Assembly (NCBI GenBank): GCA_034440615.1
Contig: JAOTOM010004872.1
Location: forward strand, 186,001-250,000
Length of the DNA: 64,000 nt
Origin: Ashinkailepas kermadecensis
Taxonomy: Eukaryota > Arthropoda > Thecostraca > Neolepadidae
Reading direction: 5' to 3'
Below the pieces are notes generated by a model that saw only the letters and a program-made list of their open reading frames with translations, did no database searches and was not told the DNA's origin. Made by a program: the position numbers and the translations under genes. This document shows, piece after piece, positions 48,118 through 59,606 of the stretch (its first letter is position 1; each line of letters starts with the position of its first letter).

Positions 48118-48337
48118 AATCCGAGTGCCCAACATAGTGTCCAGTGAAATGTCCAGTCCAATGTCCAGCCTAATGTCCGGTCCAGTGTCCAGTCCAATGT
48201 CTATTCCGGTGTCCAGTAAAATGTCCTGCCTAATGTCTAGTCCAGTGCCCAGTCCAATTTCCAGTTGAATGTCGAGTTCAGTGTCCAGACCCCTGTCCAG
48301 TCCAATATCCAGTCCAATGTCCTGTCCAATGTCAAAG
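48118..48337. repeat. 12-bp minisatellite (GTCCAGTCCAAT)
   Basis: Imperfect 12-bp units (GTCCAGTCCAAT, GTCTAGTCCAGT) end where the PLE 2 reverse-transcriptase homology begins. A minus-strand ORF with an Asp-Ile-Gly-Leu repeat is repeat-derived. Confidence 0.85.
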
Positions 48338-49212
48338 TGCTTGCCGGTTGGCAGCATGGCATTCACTATGGATGCAACAAATATATATGGAAGCATTACA
48401 ATACAGGAAGGTATTGATGCGGTCCTAAAACTACTTGAACACAATCTGAACAATACTAATCTGTTCGGCCTGAGCTTACCGGACTGGAAGTGCTTCTCAA
48501 CCATATTTACCATAACAACATCCTTAGATTCGGTGATTCAGTCTTCAAGCAAACCAAGGGAGTTGTCATGGGGAACTGCTGTGCCCCCTTGCCTTCATGC
48601 ACTGGTTTGAAGCACAATTCTTAGCGAAGACAACTTTGCAGCCGATCATCTACCTACGGTACATCGACGACGTATTTGGCATTTGGACCCATGAAATTAA
48701 ATCATTGATGGAACTTTACACAAACATAAACAGGGAGCACCCATAATTATCCTTCACCTTGGAACACTCATTGGACAAGGGCTCCATTGTTCTTCTGGAT
48801 ATATGGTTCACCGTTCATGCTGATGGTTCGTACTCAAGAGAACTATATGTCAAGCCCATGACCGCCCCAATAATTTTACACTATTGTTCAGCCCATCCCA
48901 TGAGCACTAAATCGGCAGTACTTTCATCCCATATGTTAAGAGCCGCAAGGGTATCGTCGGACGAGGACGCTTGTTTGTGGAGTTTGCGCATCATTGATGA
49001 ATTGTTTGCTACCAATGGATACCCGAGGAATAGAGTATCAATGAAGCGAAAAGGGCTCTGACCTGGTTTTGGAATAGAGAAAAACAGCAGCACAAACGTA
49101 AGCAGAATAATCGGGACAAAACAGAAGGGGATACTTACATTAAACTGCCATTTATAAACGATGAACTTTGCACAAGCGTCAATCGGATTGTAAAATCATC
49201 TCGAATATAAAA
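48338..49212 (+). pseudogene. PLE 2, reverse-transcriptase part (decayed)
   Basis: Penelope-like RT homologous to PLE 1 at 52389-54772. It starts at LPVGSMAFTMD, missing the N-terminal domain. It keeps IYGSI, EGIDAV and the intact catalytic YIDDVFGIW (about 48660-48690, in another frame), and then HADGSYSRELY, HPMSTKSAVL and ARVSS. Several frameshifts (about 48505-48650) and an in-frame TAA near 48744 interrupt it. Homology stops at about 49205 and resumes at 51410 after an insertion. Confidence 0.85.
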
Positions 49213-49229
49213 AACTTGAAGGTGGCCTG

Positions 49230-50106
49230 TGTAACGATGTTAAAGTTAACGCGAACATGCCAGCCTCTGGAATGTACTGTATGCGTCACCGCGATGGGGC
49301 CGCATGAGGCACCCACACACCTGTCACAACAAGAGCGTCAGGCATGCGGCCCACCCGATCTATCACAGATAAGGCCAAGTGCCGCTCGCATTGTTCGATT
49401 ATTAGCCACCGCGATGAGATCACCTTACGAGGTTATAACCGATAAGAACCGGAGCTCGTGTCGATGAGTTCGCATACCACAAGGCTACTGGCGCCACCAG
49501 TCGGGTACGTCCACAAATCATCGCTGGTTGCCACGCGACCGAGCAGCCAGGCTGCCGTGCAAAACTGCAATCTCAGCGTGCGAGAAGTGCATTAGAACTG
49601 AACCCATGACCTGCGGCGAATCAACAGTCAGCAACGTCCAGCGAGGGCAATGGCCGCTGGCGTGTCGGGCCAATCACGGCCCGGTTCACTTGCGGGTTGG
49701 CGTGTTATGTAGAACCAGCCAATAGCAGTGCGGGTTGCATGCCGTCAATGTACTTACGTGGGCGGACTCGTGTGTATATATATGAGTGCAAATGAAAATA
49801 AACGGGGGAGCTCGAGACGGGGCTCGAGACTCAGCTCGAGACTCGACCTAGACTCGGACTACGAGGTAGAACCATCACGTCTTTGCGATTTCGGAGCGGA
49901 CTGGCGTTTGCCTGTCGCGACTCAACGTAGTTGGCGGGCCGAGGAAGCATTCAGCCCGGGAAGTCACTCATCACGGAGTTTTAACGAGTGAGCTGTCCAC
50001 CTACTGTTCTGGGGTATACAAAGCGGAAGCGATTGGTCTATCCCTAGATTTCCCACGGCCAGGGAAAAACTACCCTATACCTGTACTAGTGGTAGTACAC
50101 TAAAAT
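49230..50106 (+). mobile_element. LTR-like segment (tentative)
   Basis: Starts TGTAACGATGTT and contains a TATATATA box (about 49772) followed about 25 bp later by AATAAA (about 49795), then repeated GCTCGAGAC words. This order resembles a solo LTR (U3 with TATA, R with poly(A) signal, U5). The right end, primer-binding site and an exact TSD are not clear. It could equally be the left part of a larger DNA element. Confidence 0.35.
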
Positions 50107-51409
50107 CAGCCCTGTAACAAAGTTCTTTCACACACCCCTGGTGGGGCAAACTTCTTCTGGCTACGTGAATAGACTATGGACCTCGTCGTTTGCGATATTT
50201 AAAACCCCGGGTATGTTCAACAGCTCTAAGCTTCCATCTCCGAGCTCTGATCTTCACATTTTGACAGGCACCTCCAAATCCAGCACTTATATATTGTGCA
50301 TTTGATTAACAGTCAGACGGCCACAATATTCAAGACGTTAATGGCACAGCGTGATATATGCGTTAATACTATAGCTACATCTTGACAGACAGGTGCAACA
50401 GCTTCACACATGATTCACCGACTCATACTGACCGGTCTTCAATCACGCTACTCTCCTATCAAAGAACTACATCTCAACAGACACAGCGACTCTCAGGCAG
50501 AGTCGTCCGACGTACCTCAGTACCGAAGTGCGGGGGCCGCGGCTGGCCAGCGGCGGCCAGCCGCCCCTAGTGGCGTCCGTTCGCCACGAACGCCCGACAA
50601 GAGACCGCGCCCTCGCGGCACCGTCGCGAGGTAACTCACAGTCTACGACACGTCACTGGTCACGTGATCAGCCCCTAAGCACGTCACATGACTGCCTGCG
50701 TATGCCAGTGGGAGTTGCTCATCCCCGGCCAGCCTTGAACTGGCGCCTAGAGAGAACAATGGTCGCTCTGAACTCCGTGCACCGGACTACAGGCGGGCGC
50801 GCTGTCTATCTCAGATATCAGAGACAGACTCTGATCTCAGCATCTCGGTCCCTCCGTGGGAGTCAGTGCTGAGACTGCACCTTGGCAGGCTCGCGTCGGC
50901 CTGGCGTCGACAACCGAGCTGTCTCAGCATTTCACCGGACACTGGTCACTTCATGCTGTTCACAGACAGCCGACATCGGGGCGCTGACTGGCTGAGGCGC
51001 GGTAACTGCAGTCTGGTCTGGCGACACAGCGCCTGACACAATAGCGACACTGGCACTCACATTCACATCACCCACTGACGATCACATCATTCACTGGCAT
51101 TCCACCATCTGACGACGGCGGGGGCGCTCAGGGTACCGGGGTCACAGCGGCGGCGGGGCGCGCCGGCCGGATATCGAGGTCACAGCACAGCGACGGGATG
51201 TCTGCCGGTGAGGGAGGGGTAGGTACAGGGTCCACTGATCGGCCTCGATCGGGCGGTGACTTGCCTATGTCAGCCGACAGGCCGGCGCCAGGTATCCGTC
51301 GGATGGACGCCGGGTAGGTGCCGGATACTGTCGCGACATGAACGGTGGGGGTAGGGAGCTGAATGACTGGGATTAAGAAGCCCCGAAAACCAACTTTGTT
51401 ACAGCCCTG
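50107..51409. mobile_element. Terminal-inverted-repeat element inside PLE 2 (tentative)
   Basis: The left end CAGCCCTGTAACAAAGTT (50107-50124) is matched by AACTTTGTTACAGCCCTG (51392-51409). Two readings fit. One is a 10-bp inverted repeat TAACAAAGTT with 8-bp TSD CAGCCCTG. The other is an 18-bp inverted repeat with two mismatches and no TSD. PLE 2 coding resumes immediately to the right. CpG-rich parts lie at about 50510-50640 and 51115-51320. No transposase recognised. Confidence 0.5.
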
Positions 51410-51799
51410 CAAAATCCTCAGTGTCCTGGCAAACGAGTATGTCGCACCTGTGTCAATGGCCTAAAAGGGAAAAGCAATAAAAGGAACGTGGTGTACAAAG
51501 TTGTTTGCAAAGCATGCCGTCACCAATTATATATCGGAGAAACTAAAAGACCTATCCGGGAGCGAAACAATGAGCATCTAAATTACGCACGTTTGAGACG
51601 CCCCTACACTCCCATGGGCGAACACATGCTCGAAAGCCACCACCCATCCATGGATCATTCTGAGACCAACGTTAATTTGTCTGTAGAGATACTGGGGTCA
51701 GCTAGAGACAACGCGGATCTGAAGGTTTTGGAGTCCCTATGCATTCGAGACACACATCCCACCATGAATTCCCAGAACTCCTCATGGTGCATCACATAA
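51410..51799 (+). pseudogene. PLE 2, GIY-YIG endonuclease part
   Basis: Right portion of PLE 2: CPGKRVCRTCVNGLKGK, then the GIY-YIG domain (NVVYKVVC, LYIGETKRPIRERNNEHL) and a C terminus ARDNADLKVLESLCIRD. It ends at the TAA at 51797-51799. The GIY-YIG portion is open from 51488. About 30 residues present in PLE 1 between the RT and this part are missing at the insertion, so PLE 2 cannot be active. Confidence 0.88.
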
Positions 51800-51954
51800 C
51801 CTTATTATTTCACACGTAGGCACTTGTTATGGTATTTGCACCCATACCAAACATATAGCAAAGTAGTCCGAAGTGAAGAATGTAGCGATGATCCAGAGAC
51901 AGGGAGACTATGGGTGAACAAGGAAAAGAGAGAGAGAGAGGGAAAAAGAGATAG

Positions 51955-51957
<3 letters not shown>
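51800..51957. other. PLE 2 3' flank with GA-rich tract
   Basis: Presumed PLE 2 3' untranslated sequence ending in a (GA)n-rich stretch (51926-51957). The terminal motif of PLE 1 is not present here. Confidence 0.5.

Positions 51958-51999
<42 letters not shown>
51958..51999. repeat. (AT)n microsatellite between two PLE 3' ends
   Basis: About 20 AT dinucleotides. PLE 2 approaches from the left and PLE 1 from the right. Confidence 0.93.
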
Positions 52000-52000
<1 letters not shown>

Positions 52001-52089
52001 CGTGTAAAGAAAATATACGACCTTCAATATACCATGCGGTGCTGAGTTGACATCAAAAGTATCGGTAAAGATTATACTTTATTACTCAA

Positions 52090-52114
52090 CGTTTCGGCCA
52101 GGGGCCATCGTCAG
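52090..52114 (-). ncRNA. Hammerhead-ribozyme-like half-core, PLE 1
   Basis: The same CTGACGA - GGCC/GGCC - GAAACG string as at 38495-38519, conserved although the sequence just upstream differs. The GACTC/GAGTC hairpin of the other copy is missing. Cleavage activity is unproven. Confidence 0.35.
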
Positions 52115-52388
52115 GAATGATCAAAAAAGCTCAAGCTTAACAATTGAAAAAAGCACGCGGGAAAAAATGCGTGCAAAAAGACACGTGGAATGCAGAAAAG
52201 CCTCCTCAGTGGTGCAGACACTCACAGAAACTCCAAACCAGAAACAAACTATGTCAAGAAGGAATCCTCTGAGGAAGCCCGAGCCGATGGTCCATATACA
52301 TATCGATGCATACACTCACACACATATATAGACACATATCCAATATAACGCGTAATACATACTATATATAATTTATGTTTATGCAATT

Positions 52389-54772
52389 TTATGTGATATA
52401 CCAAGACGTCGTTTGCGTGTTTAGTTGCGGCCGTAGATTACGTATATGTAGAGATTCAAGGACCTTCAGATCAGCGTTGTCCCTGGCTGTTGTCAGAATT
52501 TCTACTTTGAAGTTTGTGTTAGCGTCGCTGTGTTCCATGTTAGAATGTTTGTCGATCATGTGTTCGCCTAAAGGTGTGTATGTTCTCCGAAGTCTGGCAT
52601 CTCCCATGTGCTCGTTGTACCCATCCCTGATACTACGTTTGGTTTCACCGACATAAAATGTTCCAAGACAGCGATTGCACGTTATTTTGTAAACTACGTT
52701 TTTCTGTGTGCATCTACCTTTGAGCCCGTTGATACAGGTGTGGCACGTTCTCCTACCAGCGGGGCATGGCGGCATTTCCAGGGATGAGCGGACCAGGTAA
52801 GATTTCAGCGTAGGTCCGCTAGTCCAGGCTACCCTAACATGGTTTAGATGAGACGAACGGATGGCTACGTTTACCTGTCGACATAGTTGGTCATCGACAA
52901 AAGGAAGTCTCATGTAAACATAGTTGGGATTGCTACCCGCTCGATGCCGACGTTGCCCACCTATCCTACTTCTGTTGTGAGGGTGAACAGCACGAGCGGT
53001 GGAGTGTACCCGATGTGCTGGGTATCCGTTTTCCAGGAAAAGAGTCGTCATCTTCGCAAGGCTCCGCTCGCATGAAATAGTATCGGAGGAGACTCGTGCT
53101 GCTCTCCTCATTTGGGATGTTAGGACGACCTTTTTAGTGGCCATCGGGTGGGCGGAATCATAGTGCAAGATGATGGGGGCTGCCATTGGTTTAAAGTACA
53201 GCTCGGTGGTGTAGCTCCCATCAGCCTGAACTACAAACAACGTATCAAGGAAAGGAATCGAACTGCCATGACCAGTGTGTTCTAAGGTAAACTTGATGCT
53301 GGAATGTTGTTGGTTAATTTCTGCAAAGAAGTCGAGCAAAGAGGCCAAGCCATGTGTCCAAACACCACAAATATCGTTTATATACCTCATGTAGAGAGCT
53401 GGTTTCAAATCATATGAAGCTAAGAAGATCGACTCAAGGCGGTGCATACAAGCAATCGCTAAGGGAGGTGCACGTCGGTTACCCATAGCCACTCCTTTTG
53501 TCTGCTTGTACATGGAGTTACCGAAACGTATGAGTCTATTGCTAAAAATATGTGTTAGTAATTTCATACAGTCCTGTACCCCAATCCCGGAAAGACAAAT
53601 ATCATCCAGATTGTCCTCGATTAGACGAATCACAGCATCTATTCCCTCCTTTATCGGAATGCTGCCATATACATTTTTCACGTCCATGGTGAAAACAATA
53701 CTGCCTTGCGGAAGTTTGGTAGGAAACGTTTCTTTCACCCTCTGCAGGTACGACTCCGAGTTTGTCAGATGGGCGGGAACCAACGCTAGTATCTGGACGA
53801 GTATCTTACTCAAGAACCAAGATAACTTGTCTAGGGGGTCACCACTCGCCGACACTATAGGGCGCAGTGGAACCTCTTGTTTGTGGTTTTTGGGGAGCCC
53901 GCATAATTCCGCTGTGCGGCTGGAATGAGGAAGGAGAGTCTGTGTCTTTATGTAACTTCCCTGTGTCTTTATGTAACTTCCCTGATAAAGTTTCCTTGAT
54001 GATAATACATGTTTCGATTTCGAGACGTTTGGTAGGGTTTGGTTGGGAAGGAATGCTCTGATAATCGTCCGTTATTTTGCTGGCCTTTTCAATGTAATCC
54101 GTTTTGTTTAGCACGACGAATCCTTTGCATTTATCTGACGGCTTTACTATTACATTATCGTTGTTTTTCATTTCCCGAAGTATTTCCCTCTGTTTCGCAT
54201 AATTGTCCGACATTTTGTTTCATGCTTTGTTGTGGTATTTATATGCTTTTAGCACTTTTGTTTTTAAATCTTTCAACTCAGATTCTATTTGAGTTGTGGC
54301 TCTCGGTGGTTGGTATGCAGGAGTGTCGGGGAACATGGGGCGAAGCTTTAAATAACCTGTGCTAGAGGTGCTTTGTAATAAGCCTGCCTGCGGTACCTGA
54401 GGTACAGTTTGCTGTTTTGTCTCCCTCACATTCCTCCACCGCAAACCATAGATCGCCCTTTCTACGCCTGATTCTGCCTTTTCCAAGCAGCTACGATCCA
54501 CTTTCTGAGCTAACGCAAAATTGGGGCCTTTGTCAAGCAATCCCAAGATATCTGAGTCTAGAGGTAACTTACTTAGATTAGACGTGCGATTTGTAAGATG
54601 TTGTTCAGTGCTATCGCCGTTGGTGACCGTACCGTGGGCGCCAGAAGTAATGCAACTACCCGAGCTCTCTCCACTAGTAGCCGCGTGGTGGAGTAAGGAA
54701 CTGAATTCTGCGTTTACTCTATTCTGCGTCTATTCTGAACTCACCCTTGAAAGGTGTATCCCACACATACAT
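52389..54772 (-). pseudogene. PLE 1 polyprotein: RT plus GIY-YIG endonuclease (broken)
   Basis: Penelope-like protein that would combine reverse transcription with a GIY-YIG nick. The likely start is the ATG at 54772 (MYVWDTPFKGEFR). A short imperfect duplication near 54720-54740 then breaks the frame. The N-terminal domain (LLDKGPNFA, about 54510-54540) leads to an in-frame TGA at 54222-54220 and on to VIVKPSDKCKGFVVLNK. A perfect 21-bp tandem duplication (53941-53982) and a frameshift (about 53905-53940) precede the conserved SPKNHK. The RT keeps FTMDVKNVYGS and KGVAMGN, but motif C reads YINDICG where YIDD is expected (53373-53384). The 488-codon open frame ends with CHTC, the GIY-YIG core (VVYKITC, FYVGETKR, 52630-52705) and LKVLESL. 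Several independent lesions make it inactive. Confidence 0.9.
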
Positions 54773-54800
54773 GTCTTCTTATATTAGCTGGCGTGAGTGA

Positions 54801-57475
54801 CCTAGAATGACGAGGTCAGGACATGCAACGTATTTCAGCTAGCCGGTTCAAACTACTTAAAGTATACGACAAGGAAGCTCAATCTTGTTTGTACACTGCC
54901 CCAAGAGAACAATAAACAGATGCTTCCTGATAACCAATAGCTGGCCACTTTGTGAGGTTAAGACACTGCCAGTTGTAACTTGACATGACTGGACAATTAT
55001 TGCCGAAAGTTGCACTACCAGACGACTGATGATACATTGGCGGGATGTTCGTCTCAAATTGAATTGAGTGGAATCAGCCTTGTTACTTGAAAATAATGAA
55101 CATAAAGAAACTGACTCTGAGCGCCCCCCCCACCACCAAGAACGTACGTGCTATGCCCACACTTTTCTCGTTGCTGCTAAGCCCAACTGTTGACACCAAT
55201 TAGCAGGCGTCAGTCCAGGGGTGAATGACCGCCTTCGGTCAAATTACTTCTGGTTCATCGGCGACGGCGGAAAAACGCACGAGCGCGGGGCGCTCAAATT
55301 TGACCAATTTGACTCAAATTCATCTCGTATTCTGGATAAAACTAGCTTGTCAAATGCCCCGTTAGAGATAGCATGCCTCGCTAGGAGTAACGCATATTGG
55401 CTGGTGCTGACTCACTAAACATTAACCAAAATGTATCATTGGCGCTTGCTGTGATAAAGAACGATTGGAAGTGTAACCTGTGCCCCTCTCCCTCTACCAA
55501 TATGAAACTTGCACCAGACGCACAGTGAATTGGTACTCCTTTCGCAGCAGATCTTAGGGCTAAATTACTGAAATAAAATGGCCAATAAAATTGGATCTCA
55601 ATACACCTTCTTGACGCAGCTCAGAAAATAACACAGGCAGTGGAAACTTTACGTTCCACTCAAACAACATTCTACTATTATGTAAGCTGCTCACCAGTAA
55701 AATGACAATACATGGAAAATGTGCGAGCTTAAATGTCATAGCCGACCGCAACAATAATCAGTCACAAAGCCTAGTGATATATTTATATGGACTTACGGCT
55801 TCCATACATCGAAAGCCAATGGCAAAACGTAGCTATTGTGCCGGTGACATACACACGAACAATCACGAGACTTGAAAACGTCGCACGTGACACATCCTGC
55901 AAGTGTATTTACAGCGCCGCAGCTGCATACCAAACTGTTGCCATGGTGGCAGCTTACTACTGCTACCAATGTGCTAAACGACAGGAAAAAGCTGGACGCC
56001 AAGTGTTATGAGTGTGCTCTGTTTACTCCTCTATACGTTTGCCTACGGCTCCCTTCATTAGGCTGATATTACGATGCCAGGTTTGCTTATTAGTGATGCA
56101 AAACTTCATAGATTCACCTAATAAAAGTGTAAGCTCGCGTGGGATTTGAAATAGAAGCAGTGTGTGGGTATGTATGTTTATCAGAGATATGTACATAGGG
56201 ACTCCTAATTATGTCACTGGACTTGGAGAGACAGCGAAAGCTGCCACCTACTTCATTTTAAGCTATTTCACATTAAATGCAAATATTGTTGGTCCAAATT
56301 CAGAAATGGGAGAACTAGAGATGGGGCTTTCAGCTTTGCATGACTAGCTTGGTAGCCACTACTCCATGGTGTTTCGTCTGTTTAGCTGAATAATATCTGG
56401 CTCCACGAAGAGCCTGCACCCGAGATTACACGTCGAGAGGTGGCAACATTCCATGTGCTGCATTTTCCACAGCCTGCGCTACGGATACGCGGGTCCGTGG
56501 TGAACTCGGCGTTATGACCGTCCACCGTAGATTCCAGATTAGGAACTCCTTACCAGGAGCTCGTTACCTAGAGCTCATTACCGTGAGAAAAACAGGGCCT
56601 CATTGTCCCTCTCATTAGGGCATGCTGTTGGGGTGCTGTTCAGCCCGCAGCGGTACAATTCCCAGGCTAGCAGCAGGACACGTTCTGCCAAACGGCAGGA
56701 CATGCTTTGCCGAGCAGAGCATGCTCTTCCAAAGAATGGTGATGTGCCACACTGAAATTCTGATGGCAATGGTATGCCATAGCCTTTGCTGCATCTCAGT
56801 AATGCATCAGTACAGATTCCAGTACACATATCCCGACTCAGTTTGCAATAATTTGGAGACGAACAAAGCTTGTCGTGAAGACATACGGCAGACTGCGTCC
56901 ATGGGTGGCGATGTGTCCGGCATTTGTATCGTGTCTAGGTGTTCTCACCAGTTGTTTGAGGCGTCAGAGGAGCAGCATGGTGTGGAACGTTAATTCCGCG
57001 AGAAACGCCACCGGTACGAAGGCACATCTGGCCTGGAAGTCGCAAAGCAGAAAATGAGGCTCATTCAAGGCAGCCCTGATTTGAAGATTTTTATATATGG
57101 CTGAGAGCATAAGGCATCGGTAATGTTCCGGACAAGCTTAGGCGTGTCTCAGTTGAAGCGATCTGTGTTGCTTCTGTGACTTTATGTATACACTACTCGT
57201 GTTAAAAACATTGCGGTCGGCTTCGAGTGCTGCAACACCCGGCTGAGCCTCCTACCGCCGCACCTTCACCAAGTTGGACATCCCACGGCTGTTGAGTAAA
57301 GTCGGCTTTGTTCGCGGTCCAATTGTCATAAGAAGCCCAGCGTCTTTTACTTGCACGCGCTCATCACTAATGGCCCGCCACAAATCCGCACCGGGGCAAA
57401 AAGATGAAATTCTTAGACAGCCGTGAGCGACGAGCATGTCTCTCATGGCCGGATCTCATTTCTCAGCTGGGGATG
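54801..57475. other. Unassigned sequence
   Basis: About 2.7 kb without a supported gene, RNA or repeat. ORFs are at most 123 codons. A short C run lies at 55124-55130. Confidence 0.45.
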
Positions 57476-57477
57476 AC

Positions 57478-57592
57478 AGTCGGCGAAATTGTCGGACCGG
57501 CGGCGGGAGCAGGATGACAGTGGGACCGACGGCCGGGAGCAGGATGACAGTCGGACCGGCGGCCGGGAGCAGGATGACAGTCGGACCGGCGA
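57478..57592. repeat. 30-bp minisatellite, about four copies
   Basis: Units built from GACAGTCGGACCGGCGGC and CGGGAGCAGGAT. The first is diverged. Confidence 0.88.
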
Positions 57593-57811
57593 ACTCAGGA
57601 CTCCCGACGATCTGCCAGTACTGGCCTGGTTGCATGGTACGGGCCAAATCGGTCGTTTAAGCCGGCCCATATTCGCCAGCAATTGGATACACCGGAGTGA
57701 GCGTCCATTCGAGTAGGGCTTGTGCATTATGTGGGATTTATCCGGCAGGCCTCACAGTTCAATGGCGAGTTGTTGGTCTTCTTTGATACGATATAGCAGC
57801 GGCACCAGCAC

Positions 57812-58113
57812 CGTACCCTGGGAATAGACACCCTGGGAATAAATACCCTGGGAATAAATACATTTTAGAATAAATACCCTGGGAATAAATAGCCTGGGAA
57901 CAAATACCCTGGGAATAAATACCCTGGGAATAAATATCCCGGGAATACATACCCTGGGAATAAATACCCTGGGAATAAATACCCTGGGAACAAATATCCC
58001 GGGAATACATACCCTGTGAATAAATACGCTGTGAATAAATACCCTGGGAATAAAGATCCTAGGAATAGATACCCTGGGGAAAATATTCTGGCAACAAGTA
58101 CCCTAGGAATAAC
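57812..58113. repeat. 15-bp minisatellite (CCCTGGGAATAAATA), about 20 copies
   Basis: Units of 15 bp with variants such as CCCGGGAATACATA and CCTAGGAATAGAT. Each unit includes an AATAAA hexamer or close variant on the plus strand. Minus-strand ORFs with a Tyr-Leu-Phe-Pro-Gly repeat are unit-driven. Confidence 0.93.
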
Positions 58114-58139
58114 CATCCTGGGAACAATTAAGCAGAAAT

Positions 58140-58665
58140 GACCCACCGGCGGTAGAAAACATCTCCCCCACTCGCTTCCACCGGGCACCGGCTCGTTGTC
58201 GCGTCCACCAGCCGCTCCCTGCCGTCTCCACACACCGTGTTCGGCGGACCCGTGGACGGCCCCGCGGCCCCGCGGCGGAGACGGACACACTGGCGGCGGC
58301 CGACCACCTCGCGGGGCCAGCCGCTGCCGACACGCTCTAATGACCGCGATTGCTGTTTGGCGGGGGGGCAGGGCGGGCACGCCGATGCCGGTAGTTTTGG
58401 CGTCGCGGCGACCCGGCGCCGATTTCCGCCGGCGACAGCTGGGCCAGCATCGATCAGAGGCGCGCGCGCTCGCACTCTGCCCGCCAGCGCGGCGCTCTCG
58501 AGGCGGGTCGCGTGGCGGCGGCGGCGCGTCGTCGGCCCAGTCGGCCGCCGTCGTCGGCGACGGCCGCCGTGCTACAGTCGCCCCGCCGTGCAGAGCCGCG
58601 TCGCCACCGCCGCCGGCCCGACATCTCGCGCCATTGCTGGCACTCGGCGGGAGGACCGTGAGACG
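58140..58665. other. CpG-rich island between two minisatellites
   Basis: CpG-dense sequence with long open frames on both strands caused by composition. It lies between the 15-bp and 32-bp arrays. At 58670-58800 a loose roughly 40-bp repeat (GGCGATGCCGTCGTGAGG words) follows. Confidence 0.5.
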
Positions 58666-58963
58666 CCAGAAAATGTTGGCGATGCGGTCGTGAGGCTGTC
58701 GCAAAAGGTTGGCGATGCCGTCGTGAGGATCGCGGGAAAGCTCGCGACGCCCTCGTGAGGATCGCGAGAAAGAGGAAGCTGGCGACTCTGTGGTGAGGCG
58801 GTGAGGCGCTTGACGGTGCTGCCGTGCGCAACGCGGTGAGATCCGGTGACGTCTCGCGACACCTGGCGATTCGGACCGTCGCCATCAGGCCTTGGTGACG
58901 CTCGTGCCCTCATTGACATCGCTGGCGGCCTGGCGGCTGGTCCAGACCCGCTTCGGGGACCAT

Positions 58964-59290
58964 CAGGGACCATTCATCCGGAGCTGAGCGTGCAGCAGGG
59001 ATCGGTCAGCCGGAGCTGAGCGTGCAGCAGGGACCATTCGTCCGGAGCTGAGCGTGCAGCAGGGACCGTTCGTTCGGAGCTGAGCGTGCAGCAGGGACCA
59101 TTCGTCCGGAGCTGAGCGTGCAGCAGGGACCATTCGTCCGGAGCTGAGCGTGCAGCAGGGACCATTCGTCCGGAGCTGAGCGTGCAGCAGGGACCATTCG
59201 TCCGGAGCTGAGCGTGCAGCAGGGATCGGTCAGCCGGAGCTGAGCGTGCAGCAGGGACCATTCGTCCGGAGCTGAGCGTGCAGCAGGGAT
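58964..59290. repeat. 32-bp minisatellite, about ten copies
   Basis: Units of 32 bp (GGGACCATTCGTCCGGAG followed by CTGAGCGTGCAGCA) with a GATCGGTCAGCC variant in two places (58998 and 59225). Highly uniform. Open minus-strand frames are repeat artefacts. Confidence 0.94.
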
Positions 59291-59606
59291 ACAGCAGGTG
59301 GGCACGTCGGCTAGACGCTGGCCAGTTTCCGGTGGAGGTCTGTGTGTGATCACGGCGGTACCGTTGACGTCTGTCGCGCAAATTCTGCGCCACAGTAAAC
59401 AGCAACACATCCTAACAAATGACATCACGTGCATACATAGTGCATGCATGCGGGTATGCTCGTGTCCATGTGGAATGTGGATATTCCGGACAGTGGTTTC
59501 GTACGAATGGAGTGGTTTATCAGACGGATTTTCGGCTGAATTAATATGGCAGGCTTCCACGAGCGCAGTCCTTAGCATTCACATTATTGTGGGGACTCGA
59601 GCACTG
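59291..59606. other. Unassigned sequence
   Basis: Short stretch between the 32-bp array and the truncated LINE. Nothing recognised. Confidence 0.45.

Larger units (their letters stand above)
52000..54800 (-). mobile_element. PLE 1: Penelope-like retroelement
   Basis: Minus-strand element. The coding region (54772 to 52389) is followed by a 3' tail holding the hammerhead-like core (52114-52090) and the family terminus GGTATATTGAAGGTCG, then CTTTACACGCAAT at about 52000-52035, abutting (AT)n. The 5' boundary is unclear and no TSD was found. The last part of the family 3' end seen at 38613-38661 is absent, so the terminus is truncated or was replaced by (AT)n. Confidence 0.85.

Noticed and set aside
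48118..48337. N-terminal coding part of PLE 2
   Set aside because: It is a 12-bp tandem repeat; PLE homology begins only at about 48338.
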